Assembly: GCA_021464245.1 (NCBI GenBank)
Contig: JADCRB010000001.1
Coordinates: 4,074,829 to 4,138,828, forward strand
Source of the DNA: Carallia brachiata
Lineage: Eukaryota > Streptophyta > Magnoliopsida > Malpighiales > Rhizophoraceae
Length of the DNA stretch: 64,000 nucleotides
Direction: 5' to 3'
The position numbers were made by a program, and so were the translations under genes. The notes below the pieces were generated by a model. It searched no databases, was not told the DNA's origin, and saw only the letters and a list, made by a program, of their open reading frames with translations. Shown in pieces: positions 1 through 12,204 of this stretch (positions are counted from its first letter, which is position 1; every line of letters begins with the position of its first letter).

Positions 1-1427
1 CCATGTTGGAAGAATCAAGTAGATAAGTTTTGTTAATTTGTTTGTATTAATGCTTTTCTTGGAAGGGCACCGTCACAATGAACATTGACCTTGTGAAGTT
101 TGCTAGCATGTTACTTGCGCAACTTAGGCATGTTTCTAAGATTTTCTCACCATTGCATCTTTGCATTTTGTTTTGTTTTTATCTATTTTTTGTTTCTTTT
201 AATCCCCCTATAATCTTGCTTTTGTAGATCTTTGTTTACTACTATGCTCTCAATAAAACTGGTTATTCATAATAGGTACTCTATGTTTGATGACATTGCA
301 GCATTCCTATGCATTTGTATTTGTTTTCAAGAAAACAAATACAAATTCCCAAGAAATGGATTGGAAAAAGTTGAGAATTCTTAGGAAGACATAGTCACAA
401 TGTGCATCTCAGAGGAGTAGTTGCCAAGAGCTGGAGATGAGATCAGTAATGGTGGAATTGATGAACAACAATATTATTGTTGCATAGGAAGATGATCATC
501 GTTATCATAGAATTTGACCAAAAATCATTATTATTCCAGTTTTTTTTGATACATATTCTTCAGATATTACTCAAGGGAGTGGGAGCACACTTGCTAATAT
601 TCATGAAAATATTACCATGGCAGATGAACATTTTCAAGCTCCATTGTCCTCATTAGATGAAGCTGTTAGTACTTTACCTTATCCCATGGGTGTGGACTTC
701 TCTTCCAATCTAATACAGGTGTGTTAATTTCTTTGTTTGTGTTTCAACTATTTTACAAGCTTCTTATACTAATCCAAATTAAGAAAAAATGATTGATGGA
801 GGCATTTGACAGGTCACTTTTTATGGGACCAAAACTTACTTGAAATATTCAAAAATCAGTAACAGCCTTTTTATTTAATTGAATCATCTTTATGTGCATG
901 ATATGACTGTCTCTTTTTCCTCAAAAACTACATTTCAAGGACCATTCTGCTTTATTAGCTAAGCAATTGATCAAAAACTCATTATTAATTATTTTATGGA
1001 CCGTATATATCATATTATACATGCCAATTTTCTACTTAGTACCATTGGCTTTGTTCACACTTCCTAGATTGAGAAACGATCAAAATACAATCCTTAGGCT
1101 AAATAAATGGCTGAATGTAAAATCAGCAACCTGTTGGCTCTTAGTGTGTTAATGCTAACTAGTCCTGTTATTTCATAAGTTATCATTATTTTTTCTAATA
1201 TTCCTCTATAGCAGCCAGATATGGGCTATAAATGATCTTATTGATGTTCTAATGTTATGCATTATATTCACCTATTAGATTGCACCTGTGAGTCGATGGA
1301 TATATGTTCCAGTCTGCCAACTTGAAAGCTTTTATTTTGCCACCTGTCTCATTTTTTTATAACTTTTTTTGGCAATCAATGGCATGAAGAAAAAGGAAAA
1401 AACATTACATTTCTGGAATTTTTGTGC
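1..1427. other. Unassigned AT-rich region with one exon-like open stretch
   Basis: No gene could be recognised here. The only coding-like piece is 564-718: it follows a TTCAG acceptor-like site, stays open for 51 codons (reading ...STLANIHENITMADEHF...) and ends in CAG before GTGTGT, a donor-like sequence. It contains no domain I can name and no convincing neighbouring exons. It could be an exon of a diverged gene whose remainder lies left of the window, or chance. Confidence 0.3.
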
Positions 1428-1552
1428 CAGAATACAACGGGACTACGATTTTTTGCAACAATAGTACTTTCTGCAACAAAAAAAGTAGTACATTTTTTTT
1501 TTGTTGGAAACATCATTGTCGTTGCAAAAAATTGTAGTCCTGTTGCATTAAG
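1428..1552. repeat. Hairpin inverted repeat, MITE-like
   Basis: The left arm (about 1428-1490) and right arm (about 1494-1552) are reverse complements over roughly 60 bp with scattered mismatches; both contain a GGACTAC...TTTTTTGCAAC core. The arms are almost contiguous, so the RNA or single strand would fold into one long hairpin. No target duplication was resolved. It may be a decayed foldback MITE. Confidence 0.6.
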
Positions 1553-2389
1553 GCAAAAAATCGGGCAAAAAAACTTTCGAAAACGTAATGGCGCTTGAAG
1601 AAAAATGAACCATGGAGCATGCAATTAGTCTTCATTTTTCTTTTGTTAGCAACAAAATTAGTGGCTAGGGGTTTTTACTTTTTAGACAATAATTGTTCTG
1701 AAAATTTGCAATTAATTGTATATTCACTCTTGGCTTCTATCATGGCATTAATAGAAGTTGCTTTCTTACATGTAATAGATGAATGATAATGTCAATAGGA
1801 AGCCATCTATAGTTGAACTAAATGGAATTAGCAAGTTATGCCTCAATCGCTTTGCAACTCATGTTCGTACCTATCTTTTGGAGAGTAGCTTCCAAAAAAT
1901 GCTACATGCTCCTTTTCCTCTTCATTTGGAAAGGACCATCTATGTTAACTAAACTCTATATGTGCATGTTACATGGACAATCAAGCAGGGAAGGCCAGTT
2001 CTCCATACTAGAGAAGCCTCAGTCTAAGATCAAGCTCTTTTAAAGAAGGCATATGCCCAAAAGCAAGTCTTGTTTAAGAAATTCTACAAAGAAAAGATGA
2101 GGCGGTGTAGGGATATCCTTGTTTTTGAACATGACAACCTTGTGGTTGTAAGGCCTGCATTGATGATTAGTGTAACTCAAATCATTTTGGAAGCGACTAA
2201 TTGTAAAAAATATATATACAGTTTTATTGCAACAGTTTGAATCTGTAGTAATTTCCCTTTCGTTTGCTGCAAATATTATAAACACGTAAAATTTTAGTAG
2301 CATATTGGAAATCAATATGAATGACTACCCCTATAAACTAGCTAGTAAGGAGCAAAAATAATTGTAGCCATAGTGCGGTGTTAAAATTA
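1553..2389. other. Unassigned, no gene seen
   Basis: Short open frames occur (for example 1822-2043) but none shows a recognisable domain, and they are broken within about 70 codons. A stretch near 2045-2190 reads as basic peptide (KKAYAQKQVLFKKFYKEK) but is not assignable. Confidence 0.4.
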
Positions 2390-2640
2390 AAGGGTACTGT
2401 TACATGGTCAGATTTTGGTAGCCAAATTTTATCTAAATGTCATTTAGTTTGTGCAATTGTAAGCACTTTTTGTGCAACCGCAAGTAAAAATTATGAATAA
2501 AAAAAATAGTAACATTTTTTAGCATTATATTTTATTATTATGGTTGCACAAAATATGCCTCTAGTTACACAAAATGAAAATGTGAAAATTGTTGGGCTAG
2601 CAAGTTGTTTGGCCATACGACTTTTTCCAAAATGGAATAA
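2390..2640. repeat. Hairpin inverted repeat, MITE-like
   Basis: The sequence around 2440-2495 (TTTGTGCAAT...TTTTGTGCAACC) is an imperfect reverse complement of 2545-2590. The similarity seems to extend outward on both sides to about 2400 and 2630, where the right arm carries TTGGCCATAC. The arm sequence resembles the hairpin at 38214-38401, so both may belong to one foldback MITE family. Confidence 0.45.
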
Positions 2641-3183
2641 GTTTTTTCAATTAAATTTCTACGTATAATTGTATTTTTGTTGTAATAAAATATTAGTTTG
2701 TTGCAAGTAAAAAGCAGTCTGTTGTGATTTATTATAAATGACTATCTCTATGGATAACTCAATAGGAGAATGGACATAATTTTTTCAATTGAAAAAATCT
2801 ACAATTTTGCCAACTATAAATTGTCACCAAAAATGGAATAAAAACCATGGTTATAGAAGTTAGTTTAATTGGATCAGTTGGATAAATGAACTGGTAATCT
2901 AAACATGAGATCGATTTAGTTCATGAATTGAAAATTCATAAATTTGACTTTTGTAAATTTTGAGATGACAGAGAACAAAAATGAAAGGAAATTTGGTAAA
3001 CTTAGAGAAGAATATTGTGATCAAAATAAGAAGGATATGATGATGTGCATGAGATGTGGTAACCAATAAAAGTTTTTCGTTGTTAAACAATAGTTATACG
3101 CATTAGTAGTCAATAAAATGCAACTAAATGTAGAGTTAAAGAAAGATTACATATAGTTTTGAACATAAAAATTGACCTTATTA
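2641..3183. other. Unassigned AT-rich stretch
   Basis: No coding region, RNA gene or clear repeat was recognised. The ORF on the minus strand at 2899-3090 is low-complexity and has no known domain. Confidence 0.4.
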
Positions 3184-3700
3184 ATTTCATCCTTAGTTTC
3201 ATTTTTCCTGCCTAGATGAACTCATGCATGTGTGGATACTTTTTATAACAATTTTATTGAAAAAAGAAGAATAACTGTTGCAAAATATAAAAATTGATTC
3301 GTAGAGAAGAGTTCAAGACAAGCGCATATTATATTTCATGGTTCTTCTTCCTGCCTACATGAACTTATGAAAGTCTACCTTCGTTAGTGGAAAATAGCTT
3401 CAGCTTACCATGTGTAGATATCTTTTATAACAACGTCATTGCACAAAGAACAATAATTATTGCAAAATATAAATAGATATTCAAAAAAATAGTTGAAGAC
3501 AAATGCACATTATGTTTCATAGTTCTTTTTCCTACCTAGTTGAACTTACATAAAAGACTACCTTGGTAGTGGAAAATATCTTTAGCTTAAATGGGCAGGT
3601 CATTTTGATAACAATCTAGTTGCATGCAAAATGTACAATGTCGCAAAATATTAAAAATGCCTCCTAAAGAGGAGCTAAAGACTAATGTCTAGTTCATCTT
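3184..3700 (-). repeat. About three units of a ~180-bp tandem repeat, reverse orientation
   Basis: Three diverged units repeat the same order of motifs: TGCCTAGATGAACT, then a purine-poor spacer, then CATGTGTGGATA, then TTTTATAACAA, then TTGCAAAATATAAA, then GAGTTCAAGAC. The period is about 170-180 bp. The same unit recurs in the opposite orientation at 3886-4050 and 13926-14580, so this array and those units form a large inverted repeat. Confidence 0.75.
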
Positions 3701-3885
3701 GCTACTTGCTACCTTCTTCAACACGAAGAAATTTTATGCAAATCCAATTACAAAAACAATAATGCAAATAACACAATCTTCAAATGTTTTATAGATAAGA
3801 ATGTCAACATAATTGTCCTATTCGTATGTCAAGGTAAATGTCCAGTTTGCCTTCGTATTTGTTTAAACCACATATAGTTATGAAT
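3701..3885. other. Spacer between the oppositely oriented ~180-bp repeat arrays
   Basis: This ~185-bp AT-rich stretch separates the reverse array from the forward array and is not itself repeated in the window. If the arrays are the arms of a foldback element, this is the loop. Confidence 0.4.
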
Positions 3886-4050
3886 TTTGGTAAGCTGAAG
3901 CTATTTTTCACTAACAAATGTTGTCTTTTCCCTTAAGTTCATCTAGGCAGGAAGAAGAAACATGAAACATGGTGTGCATTTGTCTAGAACTCTTCTCTAT
4001 GAATCAATTTTTATATTTTGCAACCATTAATGTTCTTTGTGCAACGAATT
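3886..4050 (+). repeat. Partial ~180-bp repeat unit, forward orientation, cut by the MULE
   Basis: The unit reads from GAAGCTATTTTTCACTAAC through AAGTTCATCTAGGCAGG and TTTTGCAACCATTAATG to GTGCAACGAATT. It stops at the left MULE target duplication (4042-4050) and resumes after the MULE at 13917, where GTTATAAAAGGTATCC continues the repeat consensus. This shows that the MULE inserted inside an existing repeat unit. Confidence 0.8.
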
Positions 4051-4133
4051 GGGTAATTTACCCGTAGCATCCTCAACTTTGGCCTTATTACAAAAAACAT
4101 ACCGTGTTATCAGAAATTATAAAAAACATATTG
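4051..4133 (+). repeat. Left terminal inverted repeat of the MULE
   Basis: It matches 13834-13916 in reverse complement over about 80 bp with a few substitutions and one small indel. Two copies of an (A)CAAAAAACATAC motif lie in it. Just inside, at about 4135-4160, GACTAAC-GACA-GTTAGTC forms a perfect small stem-loop. Confidence 0.9.
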
Positions 4134-4508
4134 AGACTAACGACAGTTAGTCAAACAAGACGGAAAATGTGAAAAGACAACAAAGCCCTCGTATATAAAG
4201 AAAATGATGGGGCCATCAGGCAAACCCAACCCTAATTTCTTCTTTTCTCTCAAACAGCCGATTCTCTCAAACTTTTGAACCCAAAATCATTCACAATCAT
4301 CACCAAAATTATTGACTAAAATCTATCAAAGTCTTTAATTATCGAGTAGCCCAGCATTCAAAATACTAAAATCTGTCTATTTATTTCGCCTTCTATCTGT
4401 TGCAGCCGACCGTCGCCCAAAAGATTCTTGTTTGTTTCCCGACAAAAGAAGCCGTTGGGGACCATCACTTGTGGGGATTTGGGTTGTTCAGTTTCTCCAT
4501 TTGAAAAG

Positions 4509-5010
4509 GTAAGTGTTTTTCTTTCTTATTATTAGTTTAATTACAGATTTTTTTTCTACTGCAAAAAAAGTAAAATAAATATCATTTTAAATTTTTTTGT
4601 GACCTTGCACACCCATTTTGTTTGGACATTTGATTTTCGGTGGGTATTTGTCTTACACGATTTGGATAAATTTGGACCTTGCATATTCATTTTCGCTAAT
4701 TTTTTTTTAGACATTGACTAGACAATTTGGAAATTGGATGAATTGAGAAGGGGTGAATTTTGGTGGACATTTGTCATAGGCTACCAGACAAACAAAGTGT
4801 AATTTGATGCTTCTCAATTTGCTGACCCAAATGATTCAAGAATTCCCTTTTCTTATTCTCGAAAAGTTCAAATTTATTTGTTGTAGGTGTTTTAATTAAT
4901 ATTCTGAAGTGTGGGATTACAAAAAGAGCAATTGGAGTTTGGGACCACTTTAATTTTTGTTTTAAGTTTGTCCAGTAAGTTTGTTTATTTCTGAATTCTC
5001 TGTTTGACAG
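4509..5010 (+). other. Predicted intron in the 5' leader of the MULE transposase gene
   Basis: A strong donor (AAAAG|GTAAGT at 4509) and an acceptor (TTTGACAG| ending at 5010, after a T-rich tract) would join the leader to the exon that carries the start codon only 8 bases downstream. The leader upstream (about 4200-4508) has no long ORF. Confidence 0.6.
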
Positions 5011-8000
5011 GGACCACCATGTTTACTTTTGTCGTCCATTATGGAGACAAACAGGAAGTCTTAGAAATACCAGACAAAGACTATGCCAGTTTTATTGAGA
5101 TTTTAAAGATCTGCAAGTTACTTTTCGATGTGGACAAAAAAGGATTCTCTCTTGCAACTAATAGGAGCATAGAAATTAAAAATGATGCTGATGGTAGTTG
5201 ATAGTAAGAAGAGTGACAAACTACATTTATACCTCAAAGCAGATTCACACTCCAAGCCTCTACAGTTCAAGCTACCTGATGCACCTATTAGATCTGAAAC
5301 CAAAGTTGATGAAGTTCTTTTGCAGCAGTCTGAGTTGTCCAAGATTGCTAGGAATTATGTCTTGTGGAGGCTTAAAGTTATAGATGAGGGTCCAAGTGGT
5401 AAAGATTATGGGAAAACATTTGGAGTTGATGTTCCATTGCAAATCTTGCATCCTGTGAGTGACAAGAATGAGCAACAGAATAAGGAAAAAGATGATGTGC
5501 ATGGGCGCAAGGGTGTTAGTCCCAATCCTAGTGAAATGCAGAATCTTAGTGGACAATACACACCTAGTTCTGGAAAAAAGGTTAAACAACTAGCCAAAAA
5601 GTCTGTGGCTAAAACACCAAAGTCTAAGAAAAAGCTGGCTTATAGTGGGCAAACTATTAGTGCTTCACAACCCAGCAAGGTGACTTCAGATAGTCCTTCT
5701 AAGCAGGCTAAGAGCCCTGCAACTAAGAAGCAAGGTGGGTCACAGCCTGGGAAGGTGAGAAAACAAAGTGAAGAAATAAAGAAAAATGGGAAGAAAACTG
5801 AGGAGGGGTCTTGCATCGGTAGGAGTGGAGGACAAAAGCATCCAACTTTAGAAGAGAATGATGAGAGATCTGATGATAATGATAGTGACGATTCGGATTT
5901 TAGAGTTTCAGATGAAGAGTTTGTGTATACTGAATCCGATGATGATGAGTGGCTAAAAGAAGCTGTTGATGAGGATAAAATGCTAGATGCAAAAGCAGAA
6001 AGGATTGTTGATGGTATTAAACTTGGAGGTGGTTTTGATGGTAGTGACAGTGACGATTGGGACCTGGATAGTAATGAATCAGATAACACTGGTTCAGATG
6101 GAGAAATTTCGGTGGAAGAGGATGGGGAAGAGAAAAAAATTAATTTAAAAAAAGTTGATCCAACTTTTGGGATAAAAGGCAAAACATTTAGGCCACAGGA
6201 AGGAGGTAGAGTAGTTTTGGAGGTGATGCACATTTTTAAAGATGTGTATCATTTTAGAGAAGTATTGAAAGAATATGCAGTTTGGGAAGGCATTAACTTC
6301 ATTTATAAAAAAAATCAGAAGGAAGCAGTGGGGGCTAAATGTGCTGCAGATGGGTGCCCTTTTTATATGGGCTTCTAAGGTAGCTGGTCCTGGGAGTACA
6401 TTTATGATCAAGAAATTAATCAATAAGCACACTTGTGTCAGGCTGGAGAAAGTTAGGACAGCCACTGCAAAATGGATAGCAAGGGTTCTGTTGCCTTTCC
6501 TTCGTGCAGATCCGGACATGAGCAATGAGCTAATGTTCAAGTGTTTGAAAGAACCCTATGGAGTTGAGCCACACCCACATAAGGTGTGGAGGGGTAAGCA
6601 AATAGCTATAGATTGGATTGATGGATCACATCATGATTCTTTCCTCAAGTTGCCCCAATATGTTGACCACCTAATAGCAACAAATCCTGGGATCATAGCT
6701 AAATTCAAATATGTGGAGAGAGATGTGAATGATACTTCCCCGCCCATATTTGAAAGAATATTTATATGTTACAAGGCATCTAGGGATGGATTTGTTGATG
6801 GTTGTAGGCCATTTATGATGCTTTTTAAAAGGTCCATATGGTGGTTGTCTTCTTTCAGCAGTCTCTGTAGATGGCAACATGGGGATCTTCCCAAAATTGC
6901 ATTTGCCGTGGTGGAAAAAGAGAGCATTGACAGTTGGAATTGGTTCTTGGACCTTCTACATGATGCAATTAGAGATGACATAGAAAGAAAGCCACTTACT
7001 TTCATGTCAGATAGACAAAAGTTCAGTAAGTTTTTCTAATTGATGTACTTTCTTTGTAATATGTTTAACGTCATATAATCTAATCTGTTTTTTATGCTTG
7101 GTGTAGGGAATTATAAATGCTGTAGATAAACACTTTGGTTGGGCAGTTCATAGAAAATGTGCTAGGCATTTGTATGCAAATTTTAGATGTAAATGGCCTG
7201 GTTTAGAGTTAAGAAAGCTATTTTGGAATGCATGTAAGTCATACTGTCATAGTGACCACCAGAAGGCTATGCATGAAATTGCTATGGTTGTTGGAAATGA
7301 TGATCCTGTTAAGTGGCTTAGGCACACAAAATCAGAAGAGTGGTGTAGATGGACATATGATGAGAGAGTGAAGTGTAACCATGTTACCAATAACATGACA
7401 GAATCCTTTAACCATTGGATTAGAAAATTTAGAAATAAACCCATCCTCACACTCTTAGAAAATATTCGAATGAAATTGATGGCTAGACTGCATAGGCGAT
7501 ATGCCAAGGCTGCATCTTGGCAGGGTAGGGTCACACCAAAAGTGAAGGAAATGTTAGAAAAGGTATCCACAGCTGCTAGGTTTTTGAAGTTGGTGCTAGC
7601 AAGTAATGAAGAATTTCAGGTCATTGAAGAATCTGATAAGTTTTCAGTAAATTTGAAAACAAAGAATTGTAGTTGTAGAGCATGGATAGTGAGTGGGATT
7701 CCATGCAAGCATGTTGCAGCTTGTGCAAACTATATGAGGATGAACTTGGAGGATCTATGTGATGATTATTTCACTGTGAAGAACTATCTTGCTGCCCACA
7801 AGAATATGATCCACCCTCTTTTTGAAACAAACTTGGATCTTATTGAGGGAGCTAAATGGATACAACCTCCTCCCTTGAAGAGGAAACCTGGCAGGCCAAA
7901 AAGGTTGAGGACAAGGGAAAAGGGTGAGGAGAAACAACCCCAGATGAGGTCTTGCACAGTAACATGTGGGAGATGTAAGAAATATGGACACAATGCGAGA

Positions 8001-8020
8001 ACATGTAAAGAGGTAAGTAA

Positions 8021-8061
<41 letters not shown>

Positions 8062-8114
8062 GAACTGATGATCACAAAATCAATAAACTTGTTTGGACCC
8101 CCTGTACACTTCCA

Positions 8115-9385
8115 ATGTCTAGGGCTCTTGACTTAGATGATCAGTCTAAACAATTGAACACCCAAACTAAGTACAGTGCCAATTCTATTTATGAATGGAA
8201 CATAGATGGAATAACAGAATACAATATTCTGGGCATCTTACATCAAATGACAATGGCAGCAAATGCCTATCGCTCCCAAAATACCTTAGTTTCTGACCGA
8301 GCCATAGCTGAAATCCTAATTGCAGGGTTTACAGGACAACTTAAGGGATGGTGGGATTACCATCTCACAGAAACTGATAGGTTAGAAATCTTAGATTCTG
8401 TAAAACTTGATGATCAGGATACTCCAATTCTTGATTCATTAGGAAACACTATTCCGGATTCAGTATCTACACTGATTCTAACTATCTCCTTACATTTCGT
8501 AGGAGATCCCTCTCATTTGAAAGACAAAAACGCTGAACTTCTATCTAATCTGAGTAAGAAGTTAAGTGATTTCCAGTATTATAAAAATACCTTTCTTACT
8601 CGCCTTATGCTTAGAGAGGACTCTAACCAGTCTTTCTGGAAAGAAAAATTCTTAGCAGGTCTTCCAACTCTTTTAGGTGAGAAAGTTAGAAATAAACTTA
8701 AGGAATCCATAGGTAATCCTATTCCTTACAATAAACTCACGTATGGTGAATTGAAAAGTTTCTACTCAGAAGAAGGACTAAGATTTGCCAAGACATTAAA
8801 CTCCAGAAACATTTGAAATGGGAAATGGCGCGAACCAAACAGGAACTTGGTAGTTTCTGTAAACAGTTTGAATTTAATACCCTTACAAATGATTCTAAAA
8901 AGAAATCTCCCGCTAAAACCTCTTTCTCAAAAACCAAACGGTTTTCTAAAAAACATCTTCCATCTAAAGATGCTTTTTATAAACCACCTTTGAAAAAGAA
9001 ACGTTTTCCTAAACAAAAGCATTTTAAAACAGATTTTCCCGCTCCTTCTAAACCAATTGTCTGTTTTAAGTGTCATAAACCAGGACATGTTGCCCGTTTT
9101 TGTAAATTCAATAAACGTCTTCACGAGATTGATCTCTCTGATGATATTCGTCAACGACTTCAATCTTTACTTCTTGAACTTTCTGAATCAGAAAATAGTT
9201 CATCCATAGAACACTTTCAGATAGATGAACTTGCTGATACTAGTAGTAAGACTAGTTCTGATTCTGATTCTGATAAACAAGTCAATGTTCTTACAAAAGA
9301 CCAAGAATTCATTTTACAGGTCATTAAGAGCATAGACAATCCTGATATCCAGAAGCAGTATTTTTACAGCTTCAACAATCTTTAG
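8115..9385 (+). pseudogene. Pararetroviral coat-protein region with zinc knuckle, broken
   Basis: An open frame at 8115-8816 (233 codons) reads like the caulimovirid capsid core (GQLKGWWDYHL, FWKEKFLAGLP). It is closed by a stop and continues with a small frame change at 8813-9385. That second part is very Lys-rich and has a CCHC knuckle CFKCHKPGHVARFC at about 9062-9103, followed by an acidic Ser/Asp tract. In the family this region packages the viral RNA/DNA. The movement-protein region expected upstream is missing, so the copy is 5'-truncated. Confidence 0.8.
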
Positions 9386-10072
9386 AAACTCCACCTGCAA
9401 CTACCACTGTTGCATTGACCTCTAGAACCAACCTTATGATTTAACCACATTTAAACAAACCACGAAAACCTCAGTCTTCCGACCTCTCTTTAACCCAGTT
9501 ACAGTCAGAGATCAAGACTTTAAAATCGAATTAAAATCTTTGAAGAAAAGCAAGCAATGATTCCCAAACATTGCAAATGCTTTTACAAAACTCATTTGCT
9601 GTTTCTGAACCTGAACAAGAAACAGACGTTCAACTCCCAGAAAACAGCAATGACTTTTTAAATGTTTTACGGGAAACCTCCCAAAAGTATTTAATTAAAA
9701 TCAAAATCGTTTTTTCAAATGATTTTTCATTAAAACTATTGCTCTGTTTGACACAGGTGCAGACCTGAATTGTATTAAAGAGAGTATAGTTCCTAAAAAT
9801 TTACATCAATATACCTCTGAGAAACTTCAACTGCTAATGCTTCTCGATTAACCATCATGGTAAGGTTGACGGTTATGTTGTTAGCCGAGACATTAGTATT
9901 TTAACTTCATTTTTATTGGTAAAGGATACCATCATACTGTAATCTTGGGTACTCCATTTATCAATATGGTATCCTAGAGGTAGATTACCATGGTATTTGT
10001 TTTCAAGATTCAAAATCCTCTCAGAGACATAAACTACTTTTTATTGAAAAACCTAAAACCAAAAATCTTCAT
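9386..10072 (+). pseudogene. Pararetroviral aspartic protease region, multiply broken
   Basis: The frame is disrupted several times. Recognisable pieces are a Gln/Glu-rich linker and the protease active-site motif LFDTGADLN (codons for DTG near 9750-9758), followed near 9940-9965 by a VILGTPF-like segment typical of retroviral-type proteases. The same region is present twice more in inverted fragments (11695-12204 and 12422-12573). Confidence 0.75.
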
Positions 10073-11699
10073 TTGATAAAAGCACATAGTATTTATCAAA
10101 ATGAGATTAATAATCTGATTAAAACCAAGGAAGCTGAACTTTCTGTTTTCAAAACAACTGTTTCTTTAAAACAGATTGAAAAACAACTTGCCACTGATCT
10201 TGTCAAAAAGAAAATTTCTTTTTTGAAAGATCAATTTGAAAAAGAACTTTGTTCTGACTTACCCACAGCTTTTTGGGAACGAAAACAGCATATGGTTGAT
10301 TTACCATATGAAAAGGACTTTGATGAACGTCAAATTCCTACCAAGGCTAGACCAGTTCAGATGAATACTGAACTTCTTAATCACTGTAGACAGGAAATTA
10401 CTGATTTGCTTAGTAAGCTTATCAGACCTTCTCGTCACCATGGTCATGTGCTGCATTTTATGTTAATAAAATTCGAAATTGAACGTGGTGTTCCTCGTTT
10501 GGTTATAATTATCCATTAACACTGCAGTTTGGATTAGGAGTCCCATTCCTAATAAAAAAGACTTGTTGAATAAATTGCATTCTGCCTTCATATTCTCCAA
10601 GTTTGATTTAAAATCAGGTTTTTGGCAAATTCACATTGCCTCACAAGACCGTTATAAAACCGCCTTTACTGTTCCATTCGGACAGTATGAGTGGAATGTC
10701 ATGCCTTTTGGATTGAAAAATGCACCAAGTGAATTTCAGCGCATCATGAATGATATCTTTGCTGCATATTCATCATTCATCATTGTTTACATTGATGATA
10801 TTTTGATATTTTCTCATTCCATTACAGAACACTTTAAACATTTGAAAACATTCTTTTTTATTACTAAGAAGAATGGCCTTGTCATTTCTAAACCTAAAAT
10901 GTCACTGTTTCAAACAAACATTAGGTTTCTTGGACATCATATCTGTCAGGGAACAATCACTCCTATACAGCGATCTTTATCCTTTGTTGATAGATTTCCT
11001 GACAAGATTCTTGACAAAACCCAGTTGCAAAGATTCCTTGGAAGTCTTAATTATGTCTTAGACTTCTACCCCAATCTTAGCCAACTTTGTAAACCTCTCC
11101 ATCAGCGGCTTAGGAAGAATCCTTCTCCCTGGACAGAAGAACATACTTCAACTGTCCAACAAATTAAACAAATGGTTAAGGAAATTCCTTGCCTTTCTCT
11201 TCCTGACCCCCTTGCACCTAAGATAGTTGAGACTGATGCCTCTGATCTTGGCTATGGTGGTATTTTGAAACAGCTTTCTAATGGACAGGAATATATATTA
11301 CAATATACTTCTGGACACTGGAAAGGTGCGCAAACCAATTATTTTACTATACAAAAAGAAATTTTAAGTATTGTAAAATGTATTTCTAAATTCCAAGCTG
11401 ATTTACTTAATCAAAAGTTTTTGCTTCGTATTGATTGTAAGTCTGCTAAAGAAATTTTAGAAAAAGATGTTAAAAATGTTGCTTCTAAACAAATATTTGC
11501 TAGATGGCAGGCTATACTTAGTATATTTGATTTTGATATTGAATATATTAAGGGTGAATCAAATTCACTCCCTGACTTCTTGACTCGTGAATTTCTTCAA
11601 AACAGGCCCTCCCCAAAATGCCTCCTAAAAAATCCAAATCCAAAACACTTGACAAAGGCAAAGCCCAAGTTTCAGAGGTATATTGATGTAAATGTTTAG
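10073..11699 (+). pseudogene. Pararetroviral reverse transcriptase and RNase H
   Basis: The frame at 10073-10519 holds the N-terminal part before the palm and breaks near 10500. The frame at 10563-11699 (378 codons) has the RT palm with FDLKSGFWQI, PFGLKNAPSEFQ and the YIDD catalytic box at 10788-10799. RNase H follows (ETDASDLGYGG near 11230) and the frame ends after ESNSLPDFLTREFLQ. These domains convert the viral pregenomic RNA into DNA in the family. The frame break near 10500-10560 and the loss of upstream frames mean no intact polyprotein is present. No integrase domain follows, as expected for a pararetrovirus. Confidence 0.88.
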
Positions 11700-12204
11700 G
11701 AACTATACTCTCTTTAATACAATTTAGGTCTGCACCTGTGTCAAACAGAGCAATAGTTTCTAATGAAAAATCATTTGAAAAAACGATTTTGATTTTAATT
11801 AAATACTTTTGGGAGGTTATTTCCCGTAAAACATTTAAAAAGTCATTGCTGTTTTCTGGGAGTTGAACGTCTGTTTCTTGTTCAGGTTCAGAAACAGCAA
11901 ATGAGTTTTGTAAAAGCATTTGCAATGTTTGGGAATCATTGGCTTGCTTTTCTTTCAAAGATTTTAATTCGATTTTAATAGTCTTGATCTCTGACTGTAA
12001 CTGGGTTAAAGAGAGGTCGGAAGACTGAGGTTTTCGTGGTTTGTTTAAAATTGTGGTTAAATCATAAGGGTTGGTTCTAGAGGTCAATGCAACAGTGGTA
12101 GTTGCAGGTGGAGTTTCTAAAGATTGTTGAAGCTGTAATAAATACTGCTTCTGGATATCAGGATTGTCTATGCTCTTAATGACCTGTAAAATGAATTCTT
12201 GGTC
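11695..12204 (-). repeat. Inverted copy of the viral linker-protease segment
   Basis: This ~510-bp block is the reverse complement of 9299-9797 with scattered substitutions and indels. On the minus strand it keeps an ORF (to 12087) that includes the DTG protease box, so it is less decayed than the plus-strand copy. It starts directly after the RNase H frame, which indicates a join between two viral copies in opposite orientation. Confidence 0.88.

Noticed and set aside
1376..1624. 82-codon minus-strand ORF
   Set aside because: It runs through the hairpin repeat, is Phe-rich low complexity and shows no domain.
5640..6233. 197-codon minus-strand ORF
   Set aside because: Antisense shadow of the acidic Asp/Ser-rich part of the transposase; long Ser/Pro runs result from the codon composition of the real strand.
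7247..7570. 107-codon minus-strand ORF
   Set aside because: Antisense shadow of the transposase exon with the SWIM region.
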